From Dongia deserti (GTDB lineage: Bacteria > Pseudomonadota > Alphaproteobacteria > Dongiales > Dongiaceae), in NCBI RefSeq assembly GCF_003574735.1, contig NZ_QORW01000009.1, positions 186,001-250,000 of the forward strand: a stretch of DNA of 64,000 bases. Direction: 5' to 3'. Shown one piece after another: positions 48,679 through 57,370 of the stretch. The first letter of the stretch is position 1, and the number at the start of each line of letters is the position of its first letter. The notes under the pieces are model-generated. The model was not told where the DNA came from. It did not search any database and was given only the letters and a program-made list of their open reading frames with translations. The position numbers and the translations under genes were made by a program.

Positions 48679-51297
48679 CTAGCGATCGCCTTGCTGCTTC
48701 GCCGCGCAGAGTCCCAGCCGGTTGGCCATGGCGGCGGCCTCGCCGCGCGAGCGGACGGCGAGCTTGGCGAGGATGGCGGAGACGTGGTGGTCCACCGTCT
48801 TTTCCGACACGAACAGCCGGCGCGCGATATCCGCGTTGCGGCAGCCTTCGGTGAGGAGCGCCAGCACCTTCATCTCCCGATTGGTGAGACCTTGCGGGTT
48901 CTGTCGCGTTTGCCCATGAGGTCCGCGCGCGATGCCGCGTGCGCCGCTCGCCCGCAGCTTGCGGCGGACCATGCCGGCCATCGGGCCGGCGCCCAACCTT
49001 TCAAGGATCTCCAGCGCGCGGCGCAGAGCCTTCTCTTCATCGCCGTCGGCGAGCGCCGACGCCTGCTCATAAGGGCAGCCGAGCGCTTGCCAGGCTGCCG
49101 CGGCGGCGCGCCAGTTTCCCGCGATCTGCAACGCAAAGGGCTTGGCGAGCTCGTCCAGCTCGTCGATCCGTTCACCGCAACGCCAGAGCCACAAAGCCAG
49201 CTCGCCCTTCACCCAGGAATGCGAACCCTTGCCTGCGAGTTCGTAAGCAGGGCGGACCTCTTCCAGCCGTTCCGCAAGATTGCCGCGCAGCCACGCCGCC
49301 TCCGCTCGCGCGACGACCACAGGGGCGAGCCTCTGCAACTCTCCGGTCGGCAGTGCCAGCGCCCGCGCCTCGTCAAGCGGCGTCTCGACATCGGGGTCGC
49401 CGCGGCGCGCCCGCACCAGCCCCAGCACGATCAGCGCGGTGATCTTGCTGACCGGCGCGATGCTGGGATGGCGGATGACGGCCTCCGCATCCTCCGCAGC
49501 CTTGTCCCACGTCCCTTCCAAGAGATGCGCCACGGCGCGGAACGGTTTCATGTAGCGCACCCAGGATGCAAGGTCGTGTGCCTCGCAATAGGCGATGCCC
49601 TCCGCCAGATATCGATTGGCGCGTGCAAGATCATATTTCCGGACCGTGCTGGTCGCGAGGTTAGTATAGGCACGCGCCGCGTGCTCTTCGAAGCCGCCGT
49701 CCAACGCCAGCTTCAGTGCTCGCTCGACATCGGGCAGGCCGCTCTGGTCTGCCTGCATGCGCGCGGTACCGACATTGTTCAGTGCATGGCTGAGAATCTC
49801 CTGGTCGCCGAGCGTGGTCGCGAGATCGATCGCCTTCCTGCCCCAGCTGAGGGCCGCCTCTACATTATCCTCGAGCATGCCTAGCTGTGCGCGGTTGCTG
49901 TAGGCCATGGCGAGCTCTCGCCCCGGCACCAGCGCGCTCAGGATCTCTACCGCTTCGCTGGCGTAACGCTCGGCGTCGGCCTTGTTGCCCCAGAACCAGG
50001 ACAGGCGCGACAGCCAGCGCGCGTTGTCGCCTTCCTTCAAGCGATTTCCGCTCGTGCGCCGGAGAGCGAGCGCCGCTTCGCGCGCCTTGATCGCATCCTG
50101 GATCTGGTCGGTCAGGTAGCATTCATAGGACAGGCGCTCATTCAACTCCGCACGTGCCTCATCAGGCAGAGAGCCCGCATGACGAAGCGCCGTCGCATAG
50201 TGCGCCGCCGCTTCGCGGTGGGATCGCAGCGCGGCCGCGCGCTCGGCCGCGAGGGGCGCGAAGCGCAGCACCGCCGGGCTGTCGCCGGCGAGGTCCGCGT
50301 GATGCACGAGGCGCGCGGTCGGAACATCAGCTCTCTCCAGCAGGGCGGCGAGGATGCGCGCATGCAGCGCCTGCCGCTGGGGCAGCGGCAGGTGCTCCTC
50401 CACCGCGCGGCGCGCCAGCTCGTGACGGAAGGCGAGCGAGCCATCCTCTAGCGCCACCATGCCGACCGCGAGGCAATCCTGCACCGCGGTGCCCGCGCCG
50501 GGCGCGAGCCGATCCAGCAGTTCGCGTTCCATTCTGCCCGGCACCAGGGCCGCCAGGTTGGCGATGGCAAGCGCGTCCTCTGACAGCCGCGCCATGCGCG
50601 CGATCACCGCATCGCGTACCGTCTGTGGCACATTGTTCTGCGACCCCGCCAGCACCTCGGTCACGAAGAACGGATTGCCGCCAGTGACCGCGTGCAGCTC
50701 TTTCGCCGAACGACCCATCTCTTCCGCCAGTGTCGCCACGGCCTGCTCGCTGAGCGGCGCGAGGTGCAGCCGGTGGACAGAACGCGATGGCAGGTCGCCG
50801 ATCACCGAACGCAACGGGTGCCGGGGTCCGACTTCGTCATCGCGATAGCTGGTCACCAGCATCAGGCCCAGCCCCTGCAGCCGGCGCCCCAGGAACTTGA
50901 TGAGGTCCAGGGTCGCCTCGTCCGCCCAATGCACGTCCTCGAAGATCAGGATGGCGGGCGCGGGCAGGCGCGCCAGTCGGTCAATGGTGATGTTGAACAG
51001 CGCCTCGCGTTTGGTGGCGGTCTCAAGCGCCGCTGGGAATTCGCCGCCGATCTGCCGCGCGATGTCATAAAGCGGCGCCAGCGGATGCGGCGTGAACAAG
51101 GCCTCGCACCCGCCCCACAGGACTCGCGCCGGCAGGCCCTTGGCAGCCCGCTGCCCGGCCGCGAATTGCCGCAACAAAGCAGTCTTGCCGATGCCGGCCT
51201 CGCCATACACCAGCACCACGCGCCCCTCTCCCGCCGAGATGCGCTCCAGGCAGGAGTTCAGGGCTTGAATATCGGACTCTCGCTCGAGCAGGCGCAT
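48679..51297 (-). CDS. Large LuxR-family AAA regulator (MalT/STAND-like)
   Basis: An 872-residue STAND-type regulator. N-terminal ATPase: LLERESDIQALNSCLERI, Walker A VLVYGEAGIGKTALLRQFA, Walker B ILIFEDVHWADEATLDLI. The middle is a long helical repeat region (TPR-like, e.g. ALSWGRKAIDLATTLGDQEI), and the C-terminus a LuxR HTH: LTNREMKVLALLTEGCRNADI and ARRLFVSEKTVDHHVSAILAKL. Such proteins oligomerise on a ligand with ATP and activate transcription. The next gene, divergent in function but on the same strand, is an outer-membrane barrel whose promoter lies downstream of its own 5' end. The ATG at 51297 is chosen; the frame extends to 51378. Confidence 0.92.
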   Translation of the reverse strand: MRLLERESDIQALNSCLERISAGEGRVVLVYGEAGIGKTALLRQFAAGQRAAKGLPARVLWGGCEALFTPHPLAPLYDIARQIGGEFPAALETATKREALFNITIDRLARLPAPAILIFEDVHWADEATLDLIKFLGRRLQGLGLMLVTSYRDDEVGPRHPLRSVIGDLPSRSVHRLHLAPLSEQAVATLAEEMGRSAKELHAVTGGNPFFVTEVLAGSQNNVPQTVRDAVIARMARLSEDALAIANLAALVPGRMERELLDRLAPGAGTAVQDCLAVGMVALEDGSLAFRHELARRAVEEHLPLPQRQALHARILAALLERADVPTARLVHHADLAGDSPAVLRFAPLAAERAAALRSHREAAAHYATALRHAGSLPDEARAELNERLSYECYLTDQIQDAIKAREAALALRRTSGNRLKEGDNARWLSRLSWFWGNKADAERYASEAVEILSALVPGRELAMAYSNRAQLGMLEDNVEAALSWGRKAIDLATTLGDQEILSHALNNVGTARMQADQSGLPDVERALKLALDGGFEEHAARAYTNLATSTVRKYDLARANRYLAEGIAYCEAHDLASWVRYMKPFRAVAHLLEGTWDKAAEDAEAVIRHPSIAPVSKITALIVLGLVRARRGDPDVETPLDEARALALPTGELQRLAPVVVARAEAAWLRGNLAERLEEVRPAYELAGKGSHSWVKGELALWLWRCGERIDELDELAKPFALQIAGNWRAAAAAWQALGCPYEQASALADGDEEKALRRALEILERLGAGPMAGMVRRKLRASGARGIARGPHGQTRQNPQGLTNREMKVLALLTEGCRNADIARRLFVSEKTVDHHVSAILAKLAVRSRGEAAAMANRLGLCAAKQQGDR

Positions 51298-51472
51298 GCG
51301 CAGGGATCTTCCCCCAGGTGGACCAGCCCTCAGTGTGCAGACGCGGGCAATCTTACAAGAGAAGTGTGGTGCGGCCAAACGGGGTTACCGAGGCCCTACG
51401 CTGCCGGCGCGATCACGTGTCGCCACAGCTTCGGCGCGTCCTGGAAGCGGCGCGATGCAGGGCGCCGGATGC

Positions 51473-52537
51473 CTAGAAATTCAGCCCGAAGTTCATCGAA
51501 GCAATGTGGTTTGCCGGTGTGGTGACGGGTGCATCCGTCAGGGTCCGGTCGTAGTCATAGCCGGCGGAGATGTGCCATTCCGCACCGGTGGTGGTAGATA
51601 TCTGCCAGTCGCTCCTGAGTTTGAGGAGGTGCCGCAGATCGTGCCGGCGCGCGTCCGCATACTGGTCAGTATAGCCGCGCTCCGTGGTGGTGAGCTTGTA
51701 GCTGCTGTCGATCCGCCATCCCGGGGCCAGCACCAGATGCGCCGTCACACCCGGGCCCTGGCTGAAGCGGTACTGGGAGGGCAAGGGACCGTCTGTGGTG
51801 TTGAAACCGTAGGCCAGCTCCAGCGCGCTCTTGTCGAACAGGTCGATCTTGACGCCCAGCCAGCCATAGGTGCTCTCGCGGTTGTCAGTATAGAGCAGCT
51901 CCGAGACGCGCCAGGACTGGCCCAGGGTCGCGGTCAGGTCCACGCCCCGGCCGATCTCCTGCCACAACTTGCCTTCCAGCGCGTAGTCCATGCGCTCCAG
52001 GACATCTCTCTGCATCGTCGCGTAGAGCGATGGCCGCAGGAGCAGGCCGCTGCCGCCCTCCTGGTATTGGAATGCCGCGTCGCCGCCAAACCGACCGCTC
52101 GACAGGATGCCGTCGCCGTCGATATGCGTGCGGCTGACCACGCCACTCGGCTTCAAGGACATGTTGTTGCCGAGTTCGAACTTGTGGCTGCCGGTGACAC
52201 CGGCAGCGACGCTGGGCGCGGCATCGCCATTCTGCCGCTTGCCCCCGACCACGACCGGAACGCCCGCGACATTCAGGCGGCGCTTCTGGTTCATGTCCAC
52301 TTCGTCGGCCAGGCGGTTGCTCGTGATGTCGAGGAAGAGATTGAGCGGTTGGGCGGCTTCCTTGCCCTTTTCCCCAGCTGCCGAGACGATGATGACGCTG
52401 AGATAGAGCGACACCGCGCAGAGCGAGGTGCGACACCATCGCCTTAGCAGCGCCCGACATGCACTCTCATCACGTTGCAACCACGTAGCGCGGCGCCCCG
52501 AATATGAGGGGCGCACCGCGACTGGGCGCAAGATCAT
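51473..52537 (-). CDS. Outer-membrane beta-barrel protein
   Basis: A 354-residue protein with an N-terminal export signal (LCAVSLYLSVIIVSAAG) and then alternating hydrophobic/polar strands ending in F (ASMNFGLNF), as in outer-membrane barrels. Barrel strands include VAAGVTGSHKFELGNNMSLKPSG, DLTATLGQSWRVSELLYTDN and SALELAYGFNTTDG. Many alternating strands separated by charged loops give about 12-14 strands. The family is unclear; it resembles barrel domains that follow TPR regions in surface-assembly proteins. The start ATG at 52537 follows GGGGAAT. Confidence 0.75.
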   Translation of the reverse strand: MILRPVAVRPSYSGRRATWLQRDESACRALLRRWCRTSLCAVSLYLSVIIVSAAGEKGKEAAQPLNLFLDITSNRLADEVDMNQKRRLNVAGVPVVVGGKRQNGDAAPSVAAGVTGSHKFELGNNMSLKPSGVVSRTHIDGDGILSSGRFGGDAAFQYQEGGSGLLLRPSLYATMQRDVLERMDYALEGKLWQEIGRGVDLTATLGQSWRVSELLYTDNRESTYGWLGVKIDLFDKSALELAYGFNTTDGPLPSQYRFSQGPGVTAHLVLAPGWRIDSSYKLTTTERGYTDQYADARRHDLRHLLKLRSDWQISTTTGAEWHISAGYDYDRTLTDAPVTTPANHIASMNFGLNF

Positions 52538-52796
52538 ATGTGATTCCCCGACAGCCTTAGCCGATAGACTGCACGAACGTGGTTAGTTTTTAATTAAGGC
52601 GCAGTGATGGCATTCACAGCGAAAGCGGTCGTCACAGCGAAAAAAGTTCGCGCTGACGTAGAGTCATTCCAGGGAAGCTAGTTCGATCGGACTAGGCGCG
52701 CGATGATCGCATCAGTGTTTCGCGCCGCCGACATGGTTGTGCTGAGCACGACCCTGTCGATCAGGGGCGGGGTGGGCGTGAAGCGGCGCGCGTTCT
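52538..52796. other. 259-base gap upstream of the barrel gene; direct repeat TCACAGCGAAA x2
   Basis: The gap holds the barrel gene's promoter in an AT-rich patch (AGTTTTTAATTAAGG near 52590). Two copies of TCACAGCGAAA (52614-52624, 52632-52642) lie 18 bases apart in the same orientation. A frame of 24 codons (52607-52681) covers them but is likely chance. On the minus strand a short coding-like end (RNTDAIIARLVRSN) at about 52682 may be a remnant. Confidence 0.4.
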
Positions 52797-53396
52797 CTAC
52801 AGCACGTGGATGACCTGCCCGGTGAGCAATCCCTCGACCGACTTCACGTAGGCATTGGCGGCGCGCTTGCCGGGGACGGCTTCGTGGCCGAGGAAGTAGG
52901 GGCCGTAGGAGGGCAGCGATTCTTCCAGTAAGCCTGGGCTGATCGAATTGATGCGGATGCCGCGCGGCATCTCGATCGCCGCGGCGCGCACGAAGGAATC
53001 GATCGCGCCGTTGACCAGGCTGGCGCCGACGCCGAAGCGGATCGGATCGTGGCTCAGCACGCCGCTGGTGAGGGTAAAGGAGCCGCCGTCGTTCACGTAG
53101 TCGCGGCCGATCAGGACCATGTTGACTTGGCCCATCAGCTTGTCCTTGAGGCCGATGCCGATCTCCGCCTCGCTCAGCTCGGCGAACGCCCCGAAATGCA
53201 CCTTGCCGGCGGTGCACATCACCGCATCCACCTTGCCGACACGTTCGAACAGCTCGCGGATCGAGCAGGCATCCTTGATGTCGACCTGCACGTCGCCGCT
53301 CTTCGATCCGGCCTTCACGATCTCGTGCCGCTCCGCAAGGGCGGCGGTGACGAGCTTGCCGATGGTGCCGGTCGCGCCGACGATGAGGATCTTCAT
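52797..53396 (-). CDS. Short-chain dehydrogenase/reductase
   Basis: A 199-residue Rossmann protein: MKILIVGATGTIGKLVTAAL (glycine-rich NAD(P) loop), VQVDIKDACSIRELFERVGKVDAVMCTAGKV, YVNDGGSFTLTSGVLSHDP with a catalytic serine, and INSISPGLLEESLP. The short length and the GVGASLVNGAIDSFVRAAA region (in place of the usual YxxxK) fit the atypical SDRs annotated as short-chain dehydrogenases of unknown substrate. It lies 24 bases downstream of the OsmC gene on the same strand and is probably cotranscribed with it. Confidence 0.88.
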   Translation of the reverse strand: MKILIVGATGTIGKLVTAALAERHEIVKAGSKSGDVQVDIKDACSIRELFERVGKVDAVMCTAGKVHFGAFAELSEAEIGIGLKDKLMGQVNMVLIGRDYVNDGGSFTLTSGVLSHDPIRFGVGASLVNGAIDSFVRAAAIEMPRGIRINSISPGLLEESLPSYGPYFLGHEAVPGKRAANAYVKSVEGLLTGQVIHVL

Positions 53397-53420
53397 GTCC
53401 GATGCCCTAAAGGCTTGGGT

Positions 53421-53897
53421 TCATACGAATTGCGGTGGCACGATCTCCGTCACCACCTCGGTTTTGACCGAATTGGCGATGAAGCATTCCTCGTGCGAGC
53501 GGTGATGCAGCGCTGCGATGTCCGCCTCACTCGGGCGCTTGTCGCCGGAGAAGACGATGGTGGGATGCAGCGTGACGCGCGCGACATAGAGCTTGCCGGC
53601 TTCGTTCTTTGCCATCTCGCCGCGCGCTTCGTCTTCATACGAGTCGATGGTGAAGCCTGCGCGCGCCGCGAAGGTTAGGAAGAACAACAGGTGGCAGGAG
53701 GAGAGGCTGGCGACGAAGGCCTCTTCCGGATCGACCGCCGCCGTAATTGAATAGTTCGGCACCACGAACGGCGAGGACGAGGCCGGCACCTCCAGGCCTT
53801 CATCGAAACGCCAGACGTGGCCGCGCGAATAGCGGTTGTCGGTGAAAGCCTGATCGCCCCGCCGCCACAGCACCGTCGCACGATATGCATGCGCCAT
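53421..53897 (-). CDS. OsmC-family peroxiredoxin-like protein
   Basis: A 158-residue OsmC-fold protein: DPEEAFVASLSSCHLLFFLTFAARAG carries one catalytic cysteine, and HHRSHEECFIANSV carries the second, as in the thiol pair that reduces organic hydroperoxides. Opening AHAYRATVLWRRGDQAFTDN and SEADIAALHHR fit the family. Together with the downstream SDR it may form a small redox operon. A true Ohr homologue lies at 56390. Confidence 0.9.
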   Translation of the reverse strand: MAHAYRATVLWRRGDQAFTDNRYSRGHVWRFDEGLEVPASSSPFVVPNYSITAAVDPEEAFVASLSSCHLLFFLTFAARAGFTIDSYEDEARGEMAKNEAGKLYVARVTLHPTIVFSGDKRPSEADIAALHHRSHEECFIANSVKTEVVTEIVPPQFV

Positions 53898-54096
53898 GAG
53901 TCGCTCTCCTTGGAATGAAGGCGCTAGTCTGTCGCGATGCGGCGCTGCGATGCAACCCTCTCATGACGTTTCCATGCGCAAGATCCGAAACCTTGCAGGC
54001 AAATTCGTGGGTGGTCGTGCCAAGCACGACCATGACGAAAAAAGGGATTAGCGGAGCAGCACGCGGTGTCGTAGCGAGCGTAAGCCGTTCGCGACG

Positions 54097-54627
54097 TCAG
54101 TTCAGCGCCGTCTTGCCGTCGCCTTCGCCGGTGGGCTGCGCGGCGGCGGCCTGCTTCATCATCTCCTCACGCTTGTCGCGATAGAGGGCGGCGAAGTCGA
54201 TCGGATTGATCAGCAGCGGCGGAAAGCCGCCGGCGGAGATCGCATGGGCGATCACCTGGCGCGCAAAGGGGAAGAGCAGGCGCGGCGCCTCGATCATGAT
54301 GAGGGGCAGCACGACTTCCTGCGACACGCGGCCCAGGCGGAAGATGCCGCCATATTCGCATTCGGCGACATAGACCACCTTGTCGCTGGCCTTGGCCTCC
54401 ACCGCCAGGAACAGGACGATCTCGATCTCCGGCGGGGTGCGCGGCTGCACCCGGACGTCGACCCGCACCGTGCCATGCGGCACCTCCTTGAGGGTCATCA
54501 GCGAGTCCGGGCCGCCCGGATTCTCAAACGACAAGTCCTTGACGTATTGGGTCACGACGGTGAGGGGGAAGCCCTGGGACTGCGGATTGCCGGCCTCGGC
54601 GCCGCCCTGCTTGTCATTCTCGGCCAT
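54097..54627 (-). CDS. secB: Protein-export chaperone SecB
   Basis: A 176-residue chaperone that holds preproteins unfolded for SecA. Family landmarks are VTQYVKDLSFENPGGPDSL, VYVAECEYGGIFRLG, VLPLIMIEAPRLLFPFARQVIA and GGFPPLLINPIDFAALYRDK. The length matches alphaproteobacterial SecB, with a Gly/Asn-rich start and a charged tail. The ATG at 54627 is used. The 199-base gap between its stop and the OsmC gene shows no gene. Confidence 0.96.
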   Translation of the reverse strand: MAENDKQGGAEAGNPQSQGFPLTVVTQYVKDLSFENPGGPDSLMTLKEVPHGTVRVDVRVQPRTPPEIEIVLFLAVEAKASDKVVYVAECEYGGIFRLGRVSQEVVLPLIMIEAPRLLFPFARQVIAHAISAGGFPPLLINPIDFAALYRDKREEMMKQAAAAQPTGEGDGKTALN

Positions 54628-54817
54628 AATTCAACGTCCTGATGGGGTTTGGTCCTTTGGCCGTTCCGCTAGCACTTCCCGGCGCCCGACGCAATCACGC
54701 GAGGCCCAATCAAGCCAAAGCGGACCGGAATTCACATTTGGGATTTGGCGGGTCGGCTGTTAAGGTGGCGGACGTGACGGTACGCGGGCGGACGAGAGCC
54801 CGCGAAGGTGGTGTAAA

Positions 54818-55402
54818 ATGCGCCTGTTTGTGGCCCTGGCGTTGCCGGATCAGATCCGCTGGCAACTGCGTCTAGTGTGCGGTGGGCTGGCGGGCGCGAG
54901 CCGGTGGGTCCCGCCGGAAAACCTCCACATCACGCTGCGCTTCCTGGGCGAGGTCGATGGCCGCGACGCGCATTACGTGGATGCGGCCCTCGCGGGCATC
55001 CGGGCGCCGCGCTTTTCCTTGCGGCTCAAAGGGGTGGATGCCTTCACGTCCGGTCAGCGGGTGAAGGCGGTCTATGCCGGGGTGGAGAAGCAGCCGGCGC
55101 TCCAGCACCTGCATGACAAGGTGGAGTCCGCCGTCGTGCGGGCGGGCCTGCCGCCGGACGGGCAGAAATACACCCCGCACGTGACGCTGACCCGTCCCAA
55201 GGATGCGCCTTTGAAGAAGCTGCAGCACTATCTGGCGGAGCACAGCTTGTTCAAGACCGAGCCCTTCGAGGTCACCCATTTCACGCTCTATTCCAGCGAG
55301 ATGGGCGGGGAGCAGTCGGTCTATACGGCGCTGCGCTCCTATGCACTCAGCGTGCCCGCCGGGGTCATCGAAGCCGCAGCGGAAAGAGGCGACGCGCTGT
55401 AG
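54818..55402 (+). CDS. thpR: RNA 2',3'-cyclic phosphodiesterase
   Basis: A 194-residue 2H-phosphoesterase: MRLFVALALPDQIRWQL and the two catalytic HxT/S motifs, ENLHITLRFLGEV and YTPHVTLTRPK, at the expected spacing. It hydrolyses 2',3'-cyclic phosphate RNA ends, and similar proteins were called 2'-5' RNA ligases. Divergent from secB. The stop at 55402 lies 8 bases from the convergent membrane protein gene. Confidence 0.94.
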   Translation: MRLFVALALPDQIRWQLRLVCGGLAGASRWVPPENLHITLRFLGEVDGRDAHYVDAALAGIRAPRFSLRLKGVDAFTSGQRVKAVYAGVEKQPALQHLHDKVESAVVRAGLPPDGQKYTPHVTLTRPKDAPLKKLQHYLAEHSLFKTEPFEVTHFTLYSSEMGGEQSVYTALRSYALSVPAGVIEAAAERGDAL

Positions 55403-55409
55403 CTGTGGC

Positions 55410-55796
55410 CTAGGCCGTGCGCGGCGCGATCTGTGTGCGGAACACGATCAACGCGAAGGTGAGAAAGCCCGTGAGGATCAGCAGCGATCCAATGGCGGCA
55501 ACCGGCGCCAATGCCTGATCGCCAGTGAGGCCGATCCCGGTCAGGCCAGTCATGAAGACCAGCAGCCCGGCGAGGCAAAGCCCGTACTGAACCTTGGGCA
55601 GCACGCCCACGCCTGCTTGCGGCGCAAGCGCGTAATAGCCCCCGAAGATGAAGAACGAAACCCAGCCGAGCAGGTTCAGATGCGCGTGCATGTGCGCCAG
55701 GCGGAAATCCTGATTTATGCCCATGAAAATGCCGAGCAGGATTCCGGCGATGGCGAGCAGGATGGCGGTGCGAAAGAACAACGATGGCATGGACAT
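55410..55796 (-). CDS. Small four-helix membrane protein, haem-copper oxidase-like (copy 1)
   Basis: A 128-residue protein with about four membrane segments: LFFRTAILLAIAGILLGIFMG, HMHAHLNLLGWVSFFIFGGYYALA, YGLCLAGLLVFMTGLTGIGLTG and AAIGSLLILTGFLTFALIVF. The HAHLNLLGW motif resembles the helix around haem-binding histidines of cbb3-type oxidase or NorB-like subunits, though the protein is only a fragment of that fold. It is a paralogue of the next gene and the two are 90 bases apart head to tail. The role may be haem or copper handling. Confidence 0.75.
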   Translation of the reverse strand: MSMPSLFFRTAILLAIAGILLGIFMGINQDFRLAHMHAHLNLLGWVSFFIFGGYYALAPQAGVGVLPKVQYGLCLAGLLVFMTGLTGIGLTGDQALAPVAAIGSLLILTGFLTFALIVFRTQIAPRTA

Positions 55797-55886
55797 GATC
55801 GGAGCCCCTCAGTGTAGCCGGACCAGGATACACGAAGAGCATGCCCACTGGAGGTTGATTCTGATGTGACCTGCGCCACATCGTCC

Positions 55887-56261
55887 TCAGGTTCGTGCGG
55901 CAGCCTCGCGCGTGCCGAACACGATGACCGCAAACAGGACGAAGCCAATCGCAATGATGAAAGCGCCAATGATACGGATGGGATCGAAGAACGGATTGCC
56001 CCATTCCGTGCCGGCGATGCCGACCGCTTCGACGATGACGCCGACGAGGGCAACGAAATAGTGCAAGCGCGCCAGGCCGGGTGTGGCAGCGCCGAGGGTG
56101 CGATAATAGAGCCCATAAAGCATGAAGGAGCCCCACCCGAGGATATTGAGCACGATTTCGGCATGCAGGGCGCGGTAGTCATGGGTGGCCGTCATCCAGA
56201 GCGCCAGGCCCGCAGCGACCAGAGCCAGGATGACAGATGTACGGAAACACAGCGACGGCAT
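55887..56261 (-). CDS. Small four-helix membrane protein, haem-copper oxidase-like (copy 2)
   Basis: A 124-residue paralogue with the same layout: LCFRTSVILALVAAGLALWM, LHAEIVLNILGWGSFMLYGLYYRTL, YFVALVGVIVEAVGIAGTEWG and IIGAFIIAIGFVLFAVIVFG. The HAHLNLLGW motif of copy 1 is reduced to HAEIVLNILGW, so one of two histidines is lost. MPSLCFRTS at 56261 follows GAGGCACCC and matches MPSLFFRTA in copy 1; the frame reaches 56294. The two genes probably form one transcription unit. Confidence 0.75.
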   Translation of the reverse strand: MPSLCFRTSVILALVAAGLALWMTATHDYRALHAEIVLNILGWGSFMLYGLYYRTLGAATPGLARLHYFVALVGVIVEAVGIAGTEWGNPFFDPIRIIGAFIIAIGFVLFAVIVFGTREAAART

Positions 56262-56319
56262 GGGTGCCTCGCGGGTTGTGGATCCTGCCGGCACAACCGC
56301 GGGGGTGTCGGGAAAGTTC

Positions 56320-56395
56320 CAGAAGTCTGAAATCAGAGGTCAGAAGGCGGACCTGACTGCATCCGACTTCTGATTTCTGAGTTCCGACTTCAGAC
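56320..56395. repeat. CTGA-type 3'-end repeat, copy 4
   Basis: Plus strand units AGAAGTCTGAAATCAGAGGTCAG pair with GACTTCTGATTTCTGAG and GACTTCAGAC as an inverted set (copies of arms at 56320-56345 and 56364-56395). The TGA stop of ohr (56390-56392, minus strand) lies in it. On the minus strand it would form a hairpin directly after the ohr stop. Confidence 0.7.
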
Positions 56396-56812
56396 AACCT
56401 TCAATCGCACATCGATATTGCCCTTGGTGGCGTGCGAGTAGGGGCAGACCACGTGCGCCTTCTGCACCAGGCTTTCGGCGGTGGCGCGATCGAGGTCGGG
56501 AATCTCGATCGCGAGCTCGACATCGATGCCGAAGCCTTTGCCGTCGTCGCGCGGGCCGATGCCGACGGTGGCAGTCACCGACGTGTCGTCGGAGATCTTC
56601 AGCTTCTCCTGCCCGGCGGCATATTTCATCGCGCCGAGGAAGCAGGCGGAGTAGCCGCACGCGAATAGCTGCTCCGGGTTCGTGCCTTTGCCGCCGGATC
56701 CGCCCAGCTCCTTCGGAGTCACCAGATCGAGATCCAGGGTGCCGTCCGCAGTCTTGGAATGGCCGGTGCGGCCGCCGGTCGAAGTCGCTTGCGTGGTGTA
56801 GAGAACCTTCAT
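56390..56812 (-). CDS. ohr: Organic hydroperoxide resistance protein
   Basis: A 140-residue Ohr: [42 protein letters not shown] with the peroxidatic cysteine, and [19 protein letters not shown] with the resolving cysteine. The order and both cysteines are canonical for Ohr, which reduces organic hydroperoxides with lipoylated proteins. The usual OhrR regulator is not adjacent. The stop codon is within the CTGA-type repeat. Confidence 0.95.
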   Translation of the reverse strand: MKVLYTTQATSTGGRTGHSKTADGTLDLDLVTPKELGGSGGKGTNPEQLFACGYSACFLGAMKYAAGQEKLKISDDTSVTATVGIGPRDDGKGFGIDVELAIEIPDLDRATAESLVQKAHVVCPYSHATKGNIDVRLKVV

Positions 56813-56953
56813 TGCCTCTCTCTCCCTGATGACGGACGCCCTCGCGGGCGATCATGCGCCTTCGCGGCGCGCTTTCAAGCCCGGATGCATGACGGAAGAT
56901 TTGGTTTTGCGCGGCGCAATCAGATCGATGCGCAGGAAGGCGACAGACGGGAA

Positions 56954-56983
56954 GCGGGAGCGTCCCGTCAAGGACGCTCCCGC
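56954..56983 (-). terminator. Terminator hairpin of the cold-shock gene
   Basis: GCGGGAGCGTCC (56954-56965) and GGACGCTCCCGC (56972-56983) are perfect 12-base arms with a 6-base loop, 14 bases after the stop of the cold-shock gene on the minus strand. The following bases TTCCCGTC are only modestly T-rich, so termination may be partial. Confidence 0.7.
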
Positions 56984-56996
56984 TCGAGATAACGCT

Positions 56997-57206
56997 TTAG
57001 ACCTTCTTCAGGTTCTCGGCCGAACTCTTGCCGCGCTTCGGATCGCGCTGCTCCTCGTACGAGACTTTCTGGCCTTCGTTCAACGTGCCGAGCCCCGCGC
57101 GCTCGACAGCCGAAATGTGCACGAACACATCCGGCCCACCGGATTCCGGCTGAATGAAGCCGTAGCCCTTGGTGCTGTTAAACCACTTGACGGTACCGAT
57201 CGGCAT
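56997..57206 (-). CDS. Cold-shock domain protein
   Basis: A 69-residue CSD protein: [19 protein letters not shown] carries RNP1 (KGYGFIQ) and [13 protein letters not shown] carries RNP2 (VFVHIS), ending [16 protein letters not shown]. It binds single-stranded RNA and DNA and melts RNA structure. Its mRNA ends in a perfect 12-bp hairpin. Gap 57207-57370 holds its promoter; AT-rich bases near 57320 lie further upstream. Confidence 0.97.
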   Translation of the reverse strand: MPIGTVKWFNSTKGYGFIQPESGGPDVFVHISAVERAGLGTLNEGQKVSYEEQRDPKRGKSSAENLKKV

Positions 57207-57370
57207 CGCTCACTCCCAAATATGATTGCACCGCGCCGCGTCCAACGGCGCGTCACACTGTCTCCAGGAATAGCAGCGAAGTCGGTCGTCCTAGGGCGTC
57301 GAAGTCGGCAATCCACAGCAGTATGACTAAGAGACCTTAGTCCGCGGCGCGGAGGGGGCCAAGGGGAAAA

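Noticed and set aside
52607-52681. A 24-codon plus-strand frame over the TCACAGCGAAA repeats
   Set aside because: Its codons are formed by the repeat itself; probably regulatory DNA instead of a gene.
57207-57370. A thermosensor-like leader of the cold-shock gene
   Set aside because: The region is a plain GC-rich leader; no cold-box-like motif or stable structure was evident by eye.
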